Positions 13,987 through 22,526 of a DNA stretch of 35,644 nt are shown here, piece after piece. Each line of letters begins with the position of its first letter. Within the stretch, counting starts at the first letter, position 1. The position numbers were made by a program, and so were the translations under genes. The stretch lies in IMG/VR virus record IMGVR_UViG_3300034073_003424, positions 1 through 35,644 of that record. The stretch is one strand, 5' to 3'. The stretch is from a virus. A model generated the notes under the pieces. It was given only the letters and a program-made list of their open reading frames with translations. It was not told the origin of the DNA and searched no databases.

Positions 13987-14688
13987 TCACTCCTTTGATT
14001 GATCGCTTCTCCAACTCTTCTGATTTTCTTCCGGCGTAACCAACCGGAGGCGGCAGTGCGATTGGTGGTAAAGAACCCAAGCGTTCTCAAACTCCTCGTC
14101 TGCCAGCACCCAGCCGCCGAGGTCGTCCTGCTTGAGCGGAATGCTCTCTGCCGGCGAGGGCCAGCCGGCCAGAAAGTCGTCCCGAAGTTTCGCGAACGTC
14201 AGCGGGCGGACGTGATCGACTTGGCATGTATCCCAAGTGATCGGCTTTCCGCTGATGTCGCTGGTCAGCGACGACGACGAGGCAAATCGCAGCCTCTTGT
14301 AGGCCCGAATGTCACGGTCGACCGCCACCCGCATCCCGTGCTTCAGCCAACTCGACCGCTTCCTGAATCCGGTGCAGCACTGAACCCAAGAAAACGAGAT
14401 TTCCAGACCGCCACGGTAGACGACGAACGTGTGATTGCACGCCGCCTTTCGCAGGACCGCCTTGGCGGATTCGTGCCTCACCCGAACTCCGATTACCTCG
14501 TCCTCGAGGCCGGGGAGAATCTTCTCGTCCGGCATACTGTGACGCTGGCGGATCAGATTCAGCATGAAGTCGCCGCACTCGATGAGTTCGCCGTCCGCCG
14601 TGGCCGATATGGCATCGCGGCAGTACGCAGCGAGTTCTTTTAGGCTCGCGAACTCGACGCCGGCGACCGTTGTCTTTTTTCGAGCCAC
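13987..14688 (-). CDS. DUF3223 (DCL-like) plus HNH-like protein, 233 aa
   Basis: The first 120 residues follow the DUF3223/DCL pattern: a helix, H-x-x-x-x-EKI near residue 55, V-x-V, a beta-rich CNHTFVVYRGG segment, then FSWVQC. The second half holds CQVDHVRPLTFAKLRDDFL and a QSHCRLRL segment. These look like the VDH and later His of an HNH endonuclease core. The GTG start is backed by AAGGAGG 7 bases upstream. DUF3223 domains in phages often sit with nucleases; enzymatic activity is inferred. Confidence 0.65.
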   Translation of the reverse strand: MARKKTTVAGVEFASLKELAAYCRDAISATADGELIECGDFMLNLIRQRHSMPDEKILPGLEDEVIGVRVRHESAKAVLRKAACNHTFVVYRGGLEISFSWVQCCTGFRKRSSWLKHGMRVAVDRDIRAYKRLRFASSSSLTSDISGKPITWDTCQVDHVRPLTFAKLRDDFLAGWPSPAESIPLKQDDLGGWVLADEEFENAWVLYHQSHCRLRLVTPEENQKSWRSDQSKE

Positions 14689-14721
14689 TGAAAAGCCTCC
14701 TTCTGGTGTGCCTTCAGTGAG

Positions 14722-15015
14722 TCAGTTCCAAGCCGCGAAGTTCGGCCTGTCGACAATGCTGCTCGGTGCATCGTGAACAATCGTCGTGGTACACATGCCG
14801 GTCTTTTCGTCCCACACTCGGCGAAACTCCGCGACCTGATCGCTGTCGGGGTGCATGTCCCATGACACGACAGCGCCGAACGTCTCGTCGGCCAACGAGA
14901 ATGCGTCCACTCTCAGAATCGTGGACGACCCTCGCGCGTTGCCGATGAAAGTCCCGACGGCGGCGAAAACATTGGCAACGCTTGACGGGCAATCCAACTT
15001 GATTCGCATGATCAT
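14722..15015 (-). CDS. Hypothetical protein, 97 aa
   Basis: The protein is mainly beta-like (RIKLDCPSSV, ILRVDAFSL, FGAVVSWDM), with a helical stretch near SDQVAEFRRVWDEK. An AAGGA element stands 8 bases before the first ATG; a second ATG two codons later is also possible. It follows a terminator-like hairpin, so it may be the first gene of its own transcript. No family is recognised. Confidence 0.5.
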   Translation of the reverse strand: MIMRIKLDCPSSVANVFAAVGTFIGNARGSSTILRVDAFSLADETFGAVVSWDMHPDSDQVAEFRRVWDEKTGMCTTTIVHDAPSSIVDRPNFAAWN

Positions 15016-15044
15016 GTTTCGATTCCTTGTTGTTGAAGAACAGA

Positions 15045-15083
15045 TAAAACCCCCCGCCGCCCCGACCTCTCGATCGGGGCGAC
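15045..15083 (-). terminator. Intrinsic terminator-like hairpin
   Basis: On the minus strand, CGCCCCGA (15058-15065) pairs perfectly with TCGGGGCG (15074-15081) across an 8-base loop. Four T residues follow soon after a run of G (plus strand AAAA at 15046-15049). It lies about 150 bases past the stop of the conserved phage protein and just before the next gene start, as expected for a terminator separating two minus-strand units. The T tract is short. The remaining bases up to 15226 hold no credible gene. Confidence 0.5.
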
Positions 15084-15226
15084 GGGTCAGGTTCGCCCGC
15101 CGGCGTGGTGGAATACGACACCAGAGGCTCGGTCAGACTTCCGGTCGGTTACGACGCCACCGCCGGCTGGGCGGCCGGCTCGTCGCGACGATGACGACGA
15201 GTGCGCCGCCGGCCCGGCGGGATGCA

Positions 15227-16009
15227 CTACTCGTCGCTCTCGACAACCTCGGCGGCCACGGCGCCGCCGCTGAACGTCGTGAACATCCGCGTCAGCGACT
15301 CCGTGTAGAGGCGGCGAGCGACCTCGCCCTCCTCCTCGGAGATCGTGCCCACGAGCCGCGGGACGATCTGGGAGTACGGCTGGCCGCCGGCACCCTTCGC
15401 CTTCGCGAGTTTCAGCCCCACGACGCACTCGTAGTGGAAGGCCGGCAGCCGCTTCCTGAACGGCAGCCACGACGGCAGCGACCCCGGCCCGACGGTCACG
15501 AGGACCGGCCAGACGTCGCCCTGCCGCAGGATCGCGAGGATGCGGGACTCCTTCACCCGCTTCGCCCCGCCCTTGCTCGAGCCGAACCCGAACTCCGGGG
15601 AGATCGAGATCGCCGCCCAGTCGTAGAGCCGATCGCCGATGCGATACTTCTCCAGCGCCGCCGGCGAAATCTCACTCCCGAGATCGTCCGAGAGACGTCG
15701 AGCGACGATGAGGTCACGCGACTCGAGGATCGGACGCTGCTCGCTGGGGTCGAGCGACGGCCACAGGTAGCCGCGCTTCCCCTCGCCGACGAGCAGTCCC
15801 TTCAGTTCATCGGTGCTCTCGGTGTTCCCGTCGACATCGATCTGCCACGTCGTCGATCCGCCGAGCGGAGTCTTCACGCGGACCAAATCCATCTCCCGCA
15901 TCTGCTCACCATCCAGATTGCTCTGGATGATGCGTGCCTGCCGACTGTTCGGTTGCAGGCAAGGGTAGGCAACCTCGGTGGTCGCCGTCGCAATCGCTGT
16001 GGTAGCCAT
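15227..16009 (-). CDS. Conserved phage protein, possibly ssDNA-binding, 260 aa
   Basis: The chain keeps a pattern I associate with a phage family beside Prim-Pol genes: an ILESRDLIVARRLS region, then a beta-rich centre ending ILAILRQGDVWPVLVTVGPGS, and a C-terminal GAGGQPYSQIVPRLVG segment with an acidic tail. Acidic tails are common in single-strand DNA-binding proteins, which is only a suggestion here. Of the two nearby ATGs, 16009 has AGGAG 10 bases upstream, while 16018 has it only one base away, so 16009 is preferred. Confidence 0.6.
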   Translation of the reverse strand: MATTAIATATTEVAYPCLQPNSRQARIIQSNLDGEQMREMDLVRVKTPLGGSTTWQIDVDGNTESTDELKGLLVGEGKRGYLWPSLDPSEQRPILESRDLIVARRLSDDLGSEISPAALEKYRIGDRLYDWAAISISPEFGFGSSKGGAKRVKESRILAILRQGDVWPVLVTVGPGSLPSWLPFRKRLPAFHYECVVGLKLAKAKGAGGQPYSQIVPRLVGTISEEEGEVARRLYTESLTRMFTTFSGGAVAAEVVESDE

Positions 16010-16054
16010 GTGTGGCATACTCCTTTCGTGTAGATCAGCCCATCAACCTCTGCG

Positions 16055-16504
16055 TCACCCGACCGTCGTGTGCCGCAGTTTCGGCGATACGAACTCGCCG
16101 ACGACTCCCTCGAACTCCGTCCCAGCCGAGTAGGGCAGGCTGGGGTCCGTCCCAGCCTCTCGTGCCCTCTCGGTCAGCAAAGCCTTGAGCCTTGCCGTGT
16201 TCACCTGCGTGACCGCCTCCAGCAGCCCCGCCGATCGGGCGGCTTCCATCACCGCCTCCTTTCGCGCCTCCGGCGCAGAGAACGAGTGTGTCCACTCGAT
16301 TCTCCAACTCCTCCCTGCGGCTCGAACTCCGTCGAGCCGTTGTCCCTGAAACTCCTCGATCGCGATCGACTCGTAGTGGTCGCGCCTTTTCTTGAGCGCG
16401 TCGATCTGGTCGTTGAGCGCGGCAACCTGCCTGTCGATTGCCGTGATCTCAGCGAGCGCCGTTTGCAGTGCCGGCGCGTCGTTCGTATCCGTCGATGATG
16501 TCAC
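16055..16504 (-). CDS. Coiled-coil phage protein, 149 aa
   Basis: Residues 15-55 form a coiled coil (IDRQVAALNDQIDALKKRRD). The second half has the order GLLEAVTQVNTARLKALLTE, found in small phage recombination-region proteins of unknown function (Gp77-like pattern: G-L, V-x-x-x-N-T, L). Its start lies inside the SNF2 gene, overlapping by 56 bases. It precedes the conserved phage protein by a short gap. A host-nuclease inhibitor or recombination accessory role is possible but unproven. Confidence 0.55.
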   Translation of the reverse strand: MTSSTDTNDAPALQTALAEITAIDRQVAALNDQIDALKKRRDHYESIAIEEFQGQRLDGVRAAGRSWRIEWTHSFSAPEARKEAVMEAARSAGLLEAVTQVNTARLKALLTERAREAGTDPSLPYSAGTEFEGVVGEFVSPKLRHTTVG

Positions 16505-17849
16505 TGAGCACCTCCCTTCGATCCCTCAGAGCCTCGTACACGCGACCGTCCACCGTGGACCGGCCGTCAATCGTCGCCACCAGATGCCAAACACTCACCT
16601 TGCGTTCCTGCCCGGGGCGATGCAGGCGCGCAACCGCCTGAAGGTATTCAGCCAGTGAGTAGCCTAGCGAGAAGAACACCGCGAATCGTGCCCGCGTCAG
16701 ATCGATCCCGATGCCGCCGGACTGAATCTGCACGATGAGCACGTTCGTCTTCCCGGCCTGCCAGTCGGCGAGATCGTCCGCGGAGCCGCTGAGTTCGCCC
16801 CACGATCGCTTGAGCCGGTCGCACGCGGCCCGAGCCGCCACGATGTCGCTCCTGAAGCGACAGAACACGACCCACGGCTCGTCTGCGGGGGAATCCCCCA
16901 GCATATCTTCCAAGACTCCGGCCTTGGCTGGGTCCGCGACAATCTCTTTCGCGACGCTCTCGCCGTCATACGTCACCGCACCACCGCAAACCTGTTGCAG
17001 CCGTAGCAGTTGGACGAGCGCGTTCGCCGGCGTGATCGTGCCTTGCTCGAGCACGGCGCAGAACTCCCGCTCGATCTCGCGGTAGACCTTCGCCTCCTGC
17101 GGCGACAGGTCGCACGGGAGGTCGATGAATTGTATTTGTGGGAGGTCTAGAACATCAGCGGCGACTGCACGATGCGTCGTGGCGGCCACGCGGCGATGAG
17201 CGTCGTCGAGGTTCTTGTAGCCGACGATGAAGTTCTGGCCCGCGGCGACGACTGCGTACCGGGCCTTGTGCAGCGTGTACGTCGTGCCGAACGTCTGGCA
17301 TTCAGGACTCTCGACGGCTCGCCAGATGCCGTAGCAGTCGAGCACCGAGTGCGGAATCATCGTGCCGGAGAGTCCGATCTTCACGGCTGCCGCGTTCTTC
17401 TTGCAGACGCGACTGGCCCAGCGGCTCGCTGCTCCTGACGGACTCTTGAGCCGATGCACCTCGTCCCAGACGATCGCCGACCACGGCGTCTTTTCGAGGA
17501 TCGGCATCCGCCACGCGGTCTCGTAGTTGACGACGAAGACCACGGGTGTCCTGTCGGCGAGCGCGGCCTCGACCTGCTTGACCTTCTGGGCCGAGGTGCC
17601 CTTCGTCAGCGGCACGACGCGAACGTCAGGCCACCAGAGGCCGCACTGCTTTACCCACGCCGCGATCACGGCTTTCGGGCAAGAGACGAGGACGGCGAAA
17701 CCGCCGCGATCGCCGCGAGCCATGCGGCGATTGAGAATCTCGATCGCGGTGCGGGTCTTCCCGCAGCCCATCTCGTGGTGCAATAGAACCGCCGTGCGGT
17801 CCTCGCTCCATTTGATTGCGTCGCGCTGATGCGACCACAGGCCGTCCAT
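16449..17849 (-). CDS. SNF2/DEAD-like superfamily 2 helicase, 466 aa
   Basis: This looks like an ATP-dependent double-stranded DNA translocase. Walker A is EMGCGKTRTA (26-35), Walker B VWDEVHR (127-133; Asp129, Glu130, His132), then a SGT motif III. The C-terminal half has QIQSGGIGIDLT (motif V) and QAVARLHRPGQ (motif VI, arginine finger), typical of SNF2 and related phage helicases. AAGGAGGA lies before the ATG, and a TTGACG/TACCAT promoter stands further upstream. It is one of two helicases flanking Prim-Pol. Confidence 0.88.
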   Translation of the reverse strand: MDGLWSHQRDAIKWSEDRTAVLLHHEMGCGKTRTAIEILNRRMARGDRGGFAVLVSCPKAVIAAWVKQCGLWWPDVRVVPLTKGTSAQKVKQVEAALADRTPVVFVVNYETAWRMPILEKTPWSAIVWDEVHRLKSPSGAASRWASRVCKKNAAAVKIGLSGTMIPHSVLDCYGIWRAVESPECQTFGTTYTLHKARYAVVAAGQNFIVGYKNLDDAHRRVAATTHRAVAADVLDLPQIQFIDLPCDLSPQEAKVYREIEREFCAVLEQGTITPANALVQLLRLQQVCGGAVTYDGESVAKEIVADPAKAGVLEDMLGDSPADEPWVVFCRFRSDIVAARAACDRLKRSWGELSGSADDLADWQAGKTNVLIVQIQSGGIGIDLTRARFAVFFSLGYSLAEYLQAVARLHRPGQERKVSVWHLVATIDGRSTVDGRVYEALRDRREVLSDIIDGYERRAGTANGAR

Positions 17850-17872
17850 GCCGCTCCTCCTTGGCGGGCGGC

Positions 17873-17902
17873 ATGGTACGCGGCTGCTAGGCGTCCCGTC
17901 AA
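17873..17902 (-). promoter_or_regulatory. Sigma-70-like promoter of the helicase operon
   Basis: On the minus strand, TTGACG (17897-17902) and TACCAT (17873-17878) are 18 bases apart, with a ribosome site and the SNF2 start 23 bases after the -10. TTGACG matches -35 at five of six positions, and TACCAT matches -10 at four. The -35 overlaps the end of the upstream regulator gene. The spacer contains CGCCTAG, similar to CGCTAG in the spacer of the acyl-operon promoter. Confidence 0.45.
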
Positions 17903-18471
17903 GAGAAATCCCGAGGTCGCCCCACCTTCCCGCCGGCGTGCTGCTGCTGCCTCACGATCTTCGCGTTTTCGAGGCAGGACTTCCGCGAGCAGATGTAGAC
18001 CGCCCGGTGCCGCGTGATGACTTGATCGCGTGAGTGGAGCCTGCGGCCGACGATGTCGCCGGCCTTGATCATCCGTGGGACGAACGACGGGTGGACTCCG
18101 AGGATGCCGGCGGCCTCGCGGATGCCGATGGCGTCGCCGAACGCGATCGGCTCGTCGATCGCCGCGAGTTTGCGGATCATCGGCTCACGAAGGTGAATCC
18201 ATGCCCGCGGCCGGCGGTCGTTGGTGCCGCCGCGTGCCTGCACCCGCTCGTCGTACTCGCGGTAGTTCGCGTCGCACTCCGTGCCGTTGAAGACGACGAA
18301 CGCACGCTGCCCCGTGCCGGCGCCTTCCATTTCGCTGGCCGACAACCAGCCCTTCGACAGCATCCTCGCCGGCACGGACCAGTGCAGGCCCATGATGGCG
18401 GCGGCCTCGTGCGGGCCGATGGCCTGATTCACGGCCTGCCTGATCTCGCTATCCGTCAGTCGTCTAGCCAT
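17899..18471 (-). CDS. Double helix-turn-helix DNA-binding regulator, 190 aa
   Basis: Two similar HTH-like units are present, about residues 17-50 (IGPHEAAAIMGLHWSVPARML, then SKGWLS) and 121-155 (IGIREAAGILGVHPSFVPRMI, then KAGDIV). They resemble the MerR/excisionase type. The protein lies divergent from the integrase operon, across a short gap with TTGNCAA half-sites, so a repressor or excisionase role is likely. A possible zinc pair (CSRKSC) lies near the C-terminus. The ATG at 18471 has GAGG 9 bases upstream; the ATG at 18480 has it directly adjacent and is less likely. Confidence 0.7.
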   Translation of the reverse strand: MARRLTDSEIRQAVNQAIGPHEAAAIMGLHWSVPARMLSKGWLSASEMEGAGTGQRAFVVFNGTECDANYREYDERVQARGGTNDRRPRAWIHLREPMIRKLAAIDEPIAFGDAIGIREAAGILGVHPSFVPRMIKAGDIVGRRLHSRDQVITRHRAVYICSRKSCLENAKIVRQQQHAGGKVGRPRDFS

Positions 18472-18520
18472 CGATCGCATCCTCTACGTGTCCGGCGGCG
18501 AACTGCTGCCGGTTGGGTGG

Positions 18521-18549
18521 ATTTTGACGGCTGGGAAGGGGGTTGGCAA
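18521..18549 (-). promoter_or_regulatory. Candidate promoter of the double-HTH regulator
   Basis: TTGCCA (18544-18549) and CAAAAT (18521-18526) on the minus strand are separated by 17 bases. The matches to consensus are five and four of six. It points to the regulator start, about 50 bases further on. Its -35 lies seven bases from the -35 of the plus-strand promoter. Confidence 0.45.
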
Positions 18550-18563
18550 ACTCCGGTTGACAA
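18543..18563. promoter_or_regulatory. Paired TTGNCAA operator-like half-sites
   Basis: TTGGCAA (18543-18549) and TTGACAA (18557-18563) are each near-palindromic and lie 14 bases centre to centre, about one and a third helical turns apart. Together they form an imperfect palindrome that covers both -35 regions. A regulator bound here would affect both directions, and the adjacent double-HTH protein is the obvious candidate. Confidence 0.45.
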
Positions 18564-18586
18564 GATGCAATGGAGGCGGCAACACT
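18557..18586 (+). promoter_or_regulatory. Candidate promoter of the integrase operon
   Basis: A perfect TTGACA (18557-18562) is followed after 18 bases by AACACT (18581-18586), which matches the -10 at only three positions. It points at the 70-residue gene and the integrase behind it. Low -10 quality suggests dependence on an activator, or a weak promoter. Confidence 0.4.
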
Positions 18587-18639
18587 CTAACTCCCGAGGC
18601 GGCTGGACACACCCTCAGAAACGCGAAAGGAGTCGAGAA

Positions 18640-18852
18640 ATGCCCATCCAACGTGCCTATATCGCGGTGATTTCGTGGATCGACGGCGACGTCGAGGACG
18701 CCGATGAACTCAGGGTCTTCGCGGAATCGGCCGAGCAGGCCAAAACGCTCGCAAGGGAAATCTGGCTCCGGGCCAAGGCGCCCCGGTGGCCGACGTGCCG
18801 GATCACCTCGGTGGAGGCTTTCCCGCCGACGAGACTTTCGACCCTTGCGTGA
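18640..18852 (+). CDS. Small protein heading the integrase operon, 70 aa
   Basis: AAAGGAG stands 7 bases before the ATG, a clear ribosome site. The chain has an N-terminal strand (RAYIAVISWIDG), then a helix with ESAEQAKTLAREIWL, and a short C-terminal strand. It could be a small DNA-binding or excision factor by position, but no motif proves it. It lies 39 bases before the integrase. Confidence 0.6.
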   Translation: MPIQRAYIAVISWIDGDVEDADELRVFAESAEQAKTLAREIWLRAKAPRWPTCRITSVEAFPPTRLSTLA

Positions 18853-18891
18853 TCGAATGGGTGGTGGCACCCTCCGCCGTGAGGCTGCAAC

Positions 18892-19755
18892 ATGACACAC
18901 ACTCTACGATCTGTACTCCACGATCTGTACGTGCCGCTTAGGTCGCTCTGCCCAAGAAGCGTCGAGAACTACGAATTCACGATTCGTGCGTTCTCGGCGT
19001 TTCTTGGGCGTGAGGCGACCTTGGACGACCTCGACGAACTGACCGTCGCGAGGTACTTGACCCATCGCGTCAAGGAGCGTGCGATCGCCACGGCCGCGAA
19101 GGATCGGGCACAGTTGCGCGCACTCCACGAGTTCAGCGTTCGCCGCAAACTCTGCGACCACTGGCCTCAGTATCCGCCGATCCGCGTGCCAGACCGCGTG
19201 CCGGAGGCGTGGTTCTCCGGCGAGATGCAGAGGCTCCTTGACGCTGCTGGTCAAGAGAAGACGGTGCTCGACGGCATTCCCGGCGGCCTATGGTGGCGGG
19301 CGCTCCTGCTTCTGGCCTACGACACGGCCGAGCGTGCGACCGCTCTGACGAGCCTCCGCTGGCGGAACGTCCGAGGCTCCTCAGTTCTGTTCATGGCCGA
19401 GGACCGCAAGGGACGTCGCCGCGACATCCTCCGCGAGATCGGCGAGGACACTCTGGCTGCTCTTGAAGCGATCCGTGGCGACCGCGGGCCGGACGACCTC
19501 GTGTTCCCGTGGCCGCGGACGCGGACCTACCTCTGGCGGCGGCTCGAGATCATCCTCGAGCGAGCGGGCCTGCCGCACGGCCGGCGGGACAAGTTCCACA
19601 GGATTCGCCGGACGACCGCGTCCTACTACGAGGCCGCAGGCGGCTCGGCCCAGCGGCTCCTCGACCACTCCGACCCGGCGACGACGCGGAGATACATCGA
19701 CCCGCGGATCGTAAGGCCGCAGGCGGCGCCGGAATTGATCCCGAGGGTGTCGTGA
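18892..19755 (+). CDS. int: Tyrosine recombinase / phage integrase, 287 aa
   Basis: It catalyses site-specific recombination between phage and host attachment sites. The N-terminal SAM-like core-binding domain spans about 1-95 (SVENYEFTIRAFSAFLG). The catalytic set is visible: Arg in TAERATALTSLRW (near residue 148), His-x-x-Arg in FHRIRRT (near residue 240), His in LLDHSDP, and the nucleophile Tyr in TTRRYIDP. Length is somewhat short for a phage integrase. The gene overlaps the next start as GTGA. It implies a temperate lifestyle; attP cannot be located here. Confidence 0.92.
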   Translation: MTHTLRSVLHDLYVPLRSLCPRSVENYEFTIRAFSAFLGREATLDDLDELTVARYLTHRVKERAIATAAKDRAQLRALHEFSVRRKLCDHWPQYPPIRVPDRVPEAWFSGEMQRLLDAAGQEKTVLDGIPGGLWWRALLLLAYDTAERATALTSLRWRNVRGSSVLFMAEDRKGRRRDILREIGEDTLAALEAIRGDRGPDDLVFPWPRTRTYLWRRLEIILERAGLPHGRRDKFHRIRRTTASYYEAAGGSAQRLLDHSDPATTRRYIDPRIVRPQAAPELIPRVS

Positions 19756-19967
19756 CCGACATCGTGACACGCCTGCGCCGGTGGACGCACGCCGTGAACG
19801 CTGCGCCGGCGAGCGACCTGATGGACGAGGCTGCACGCGAGATTGAGCGGCTGCGGCTCACCGACGCGGAGCGGGAGGCGCTGTCGTCTGTGCTGGTCAG
19901 GTTGTGCTGTGACATGACGACTGATGACAGGCGCACGCTTGTGGGTGTTCTGGAACGGTTGGCGTGA
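19752..19967 (+). CDS. Small phage protein, 71 aa, GTG start
   Basis: The GTG overlaps the integrase stop as GTGA, so it is translationally coupled. The N-terminal half reads TDIVTRLRRWTHAVN then PASDLMDEAAREIERLR, a pattern recurrent in small phage proteins (Ea22-like). The C-terminal part is helical with two cysteines. Function is unknown. Two hairpins follow at the stop codon. Confidence 0.65.
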   Translation: MTDIVTRLRRWTHAVNAAPASDLMDEAAREIERLRLTDAEREALSSVLVRLCCDMTTDDRRTLVGVLERLA

Positions 19968-20000
19968 GAACGCCAGCGATCAGCGGCCCGCGACCGCTGA
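19960..20000 (+). other. Two consecutive hairpins after the integrase operon
   Basis: TGGCGT (19960-19965) pairs with ACGCCA (19970-19975) over a GAGA tetraloop and overlaps the stop codon. TCAGCGG (19980-19986) then pairs with CCGCTGA (19994-20000). Neither is followed by a T tract, so they are not classic terminators. They may protect or attenuate the integrase message. Confidence 0.4.
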
Positions 20001-20075
20001 CGAAACTACAACCAGACGGCGGCATCGCGGGTCCGCTGCATCGCGTGGTTATGCCATCACACAGAGGAGCGATTC

Positions 20076-20492
20076 ATGTTTGAACGAGACAGCACGCCGA
20101 GCCTTCTTATCGGAAAGACTCTGGAGAGCATCGAAGTCAACGGGCAGCCGGGCGACGAGATGCTTTTCGTCTGCACAGACGGGGAGGCGTTTCGGGCCTA
20201 CCACATGCAGGACTGCTGCGAGTCGGTGTCGATCCATGACACCAAAGGAATGCTCTGTGACCTGATCGGCTCGCCAATCGTAGAGGCCAGCGAAGAATCG
20301 GAGAGCGACGAGTGGCCTGCCGACGTTGAGAAGCCGAAGTACACCGAGTCGTTCACATGGACGACGCATCGGTTCAAGACGCAGGCTGGGGCGGAAGTTG
20401 TGGTGCGATGGCTTGGGGAATCAAACGGCTACTACGGCGAGGGCGTCTACTTCCAGCGGACGCACAAGCCTGTCGATGGATTTGTGGCATAA
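20076..20492 (+). CDS. DUF7448-like phage protein, 138 aa
   Basis: AGAGGAG lies 6 bases before the ATG. The central HMQDCCESVSIHD, followed by DLIGSPIVEASEE, and the later ESFTWTTHRF and RWLGESNGYYGEGV segments match a small conserved phage family now called DUF7448. The gene is visibly less GC-rich than its neighbours. It is convergent with the fucose synthase gene. Function unknown. Confidence 0.7.
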   Translation: MFERDSTPSLLIGKTLESIEVNGQPGDEMLFVCTDGEAFRAYHMQDCCESVSIHDTKGMLCDLIGSPIVEASEESESDEWPADVEKPKYTESFTWTTHRFKTQAGAEVVVRWLGESNGYYGEGVYFQRTHKPVDGFVA

Positions 20493-20499
20493 CTTGTGT

Positions 20500-20516
20500 T
20501 TATACGGTCCGTATAA
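20500..20516. repeat. 17-bp palindrome at a convergent junction
   Basis: The bases read TTATACGG-T-CCGTATAA, with eight-base arms around a single central T. It lies 7 bases past the stop of the DUF7448 gene and about 90 bases before the end of the convergent sugar gene. The absence of a T tract argues against a strong terminator. It may be a protein-binding site. Confidence 0.55.
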
Positions 20517-20605
20517 CCCGCCGCTTCCGTGTATCACGCCGCCCCACTCATACGCAAGACTCAGCGCAAAACGACTGATTGCCAATATGATCGGAACGTC
20601 GGCGA

Positions 20606-21521
20606 TCAGACGACGCACCCGCTCGTCGCCCGCCACCACGCCACGGTCTCCGCGATCCCTTCTCGCAGCGTGACCTGCGGCTCCCACCCGAGCACCTCGC
20701 GTGCCCTCGTGGCATCGACCGCACGGCGTGGCTGGCCGTCCGGCTTTGACGAGTCCCAGCGGATCGTGCCGTGGTACTCGCACTCGCAGGCGATCAGTTC
20801 GGCGAGTTCTCGCATCGTCACCTCGCCGCCGCCTCCGAGATTGACCGGCTCCGGCGTCTCGATGCGTTCTGCGGCACGGAGAATCCCTTCGGCCGCGTCG
20901 GAGACGTGCAGGAACTCCCGGCTGGCCGACCCAGTCCCCCAGAGCGTGACGTCGCCGGCTGCGCAGAAGCGCCGGATCATGGCTGGGATGACGTGGCTGG
21001 ACGCCGGGTCGAAATTGTCGCCCGGGCCGTAGAGGTTCGTCGGGATCACGACGGCCCCTTCCATGCCGTACTGGGCGTGGTACTGCCGTAAGAGTTCGTA
21101 GACGGCTCTCTTCGCCACGCCGTAGCCCGCGTTCGTCGCCTCCGGGTAGCCGTTCCAGAGGTCTTCCTCCTTGAATGGAACCGGAGGCGAGAGCGGATAC
21201 GAGCAGACCGTCCCGACGACGACCATGCGGCGGCACTCGTGCAGCCGTGCGGACTCGACGACGTTCAGGCCCATCGCGAGGTTCGCGTAGGTGAACCGCC
21301 CCGGCGTCCGCATATTGGCGCCGATGCCGCCGACCTCCGCGGCCAGATGCAAGACGACGTCCGGCCGGCAGGCGGAGAACAGTCTTGCCGTGGACCGCGG
21401 GTCGGTCAGGTCGCACACGCGACGCCGCGGCACGGTGACCTGCGTGCAACCGCGCTCCTCGAGCAGCCGGCACACGACGCGGCCGAGGAACCCTGCCCCG
21501 CCGGTGACCAGCACGCGGCAG

Positions 21522-21544
<23 letters not shown>
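20606..21544 (-). CDS. fcl: GDP-L-fucose synthase (4-keto-6-deoxymannose epimerase/reductase), 312 aa
   Basis: It should convert GDP-4-keto-6-deoxymannose to GDP-L-fucose with NADPH. The NAD(P) loop is GGAGFLG (15-21), and the SDR residues are Ser115, Tyr141 and Lys145. The epimerase residues known from E. coli are kept: Cys114 in GTVCSYP and His184 in SHVIPAM. That argues for a working enzyme rather than a remote relative. The start overlaps the dehydratase gene by 23 bases. Length is near the usual 320. Confidence 0.9.
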
Positions 21545-22502
<958 letters not shown>

Positions 22503-22514
22503 GGCGGCATTGTA
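22503..22514 (-). promoter_or_regulatory. TACAAT box 6 bases before gmd
   Basis: The minus strand reads GCTACAAT-GCCGCC-ATG. The -10 match is five of six, and no clear -35 is seen. The spacing would give a leaderless or nearly leaderless message, consistent with the missing ribosome site. It shares the layout of the VRR-NUC and acyl-operon boxes. Confidence 0.4.
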
Positions 22515-22526
22515 GCGTGTTGCCGC

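Noticed and set aside
15087-15470. Minus-strand open frame overlapping the terminator-like region
   Set aside because: It runs in another frame across the end of a supported gene, is Arg/Ala/Gly-rich and has no ribosome site.
20493-20605. Bidirectional terminator at the convergent junction
   Set aside because: The palindrome has no T run on either side, so it is listed only as a palindrome.
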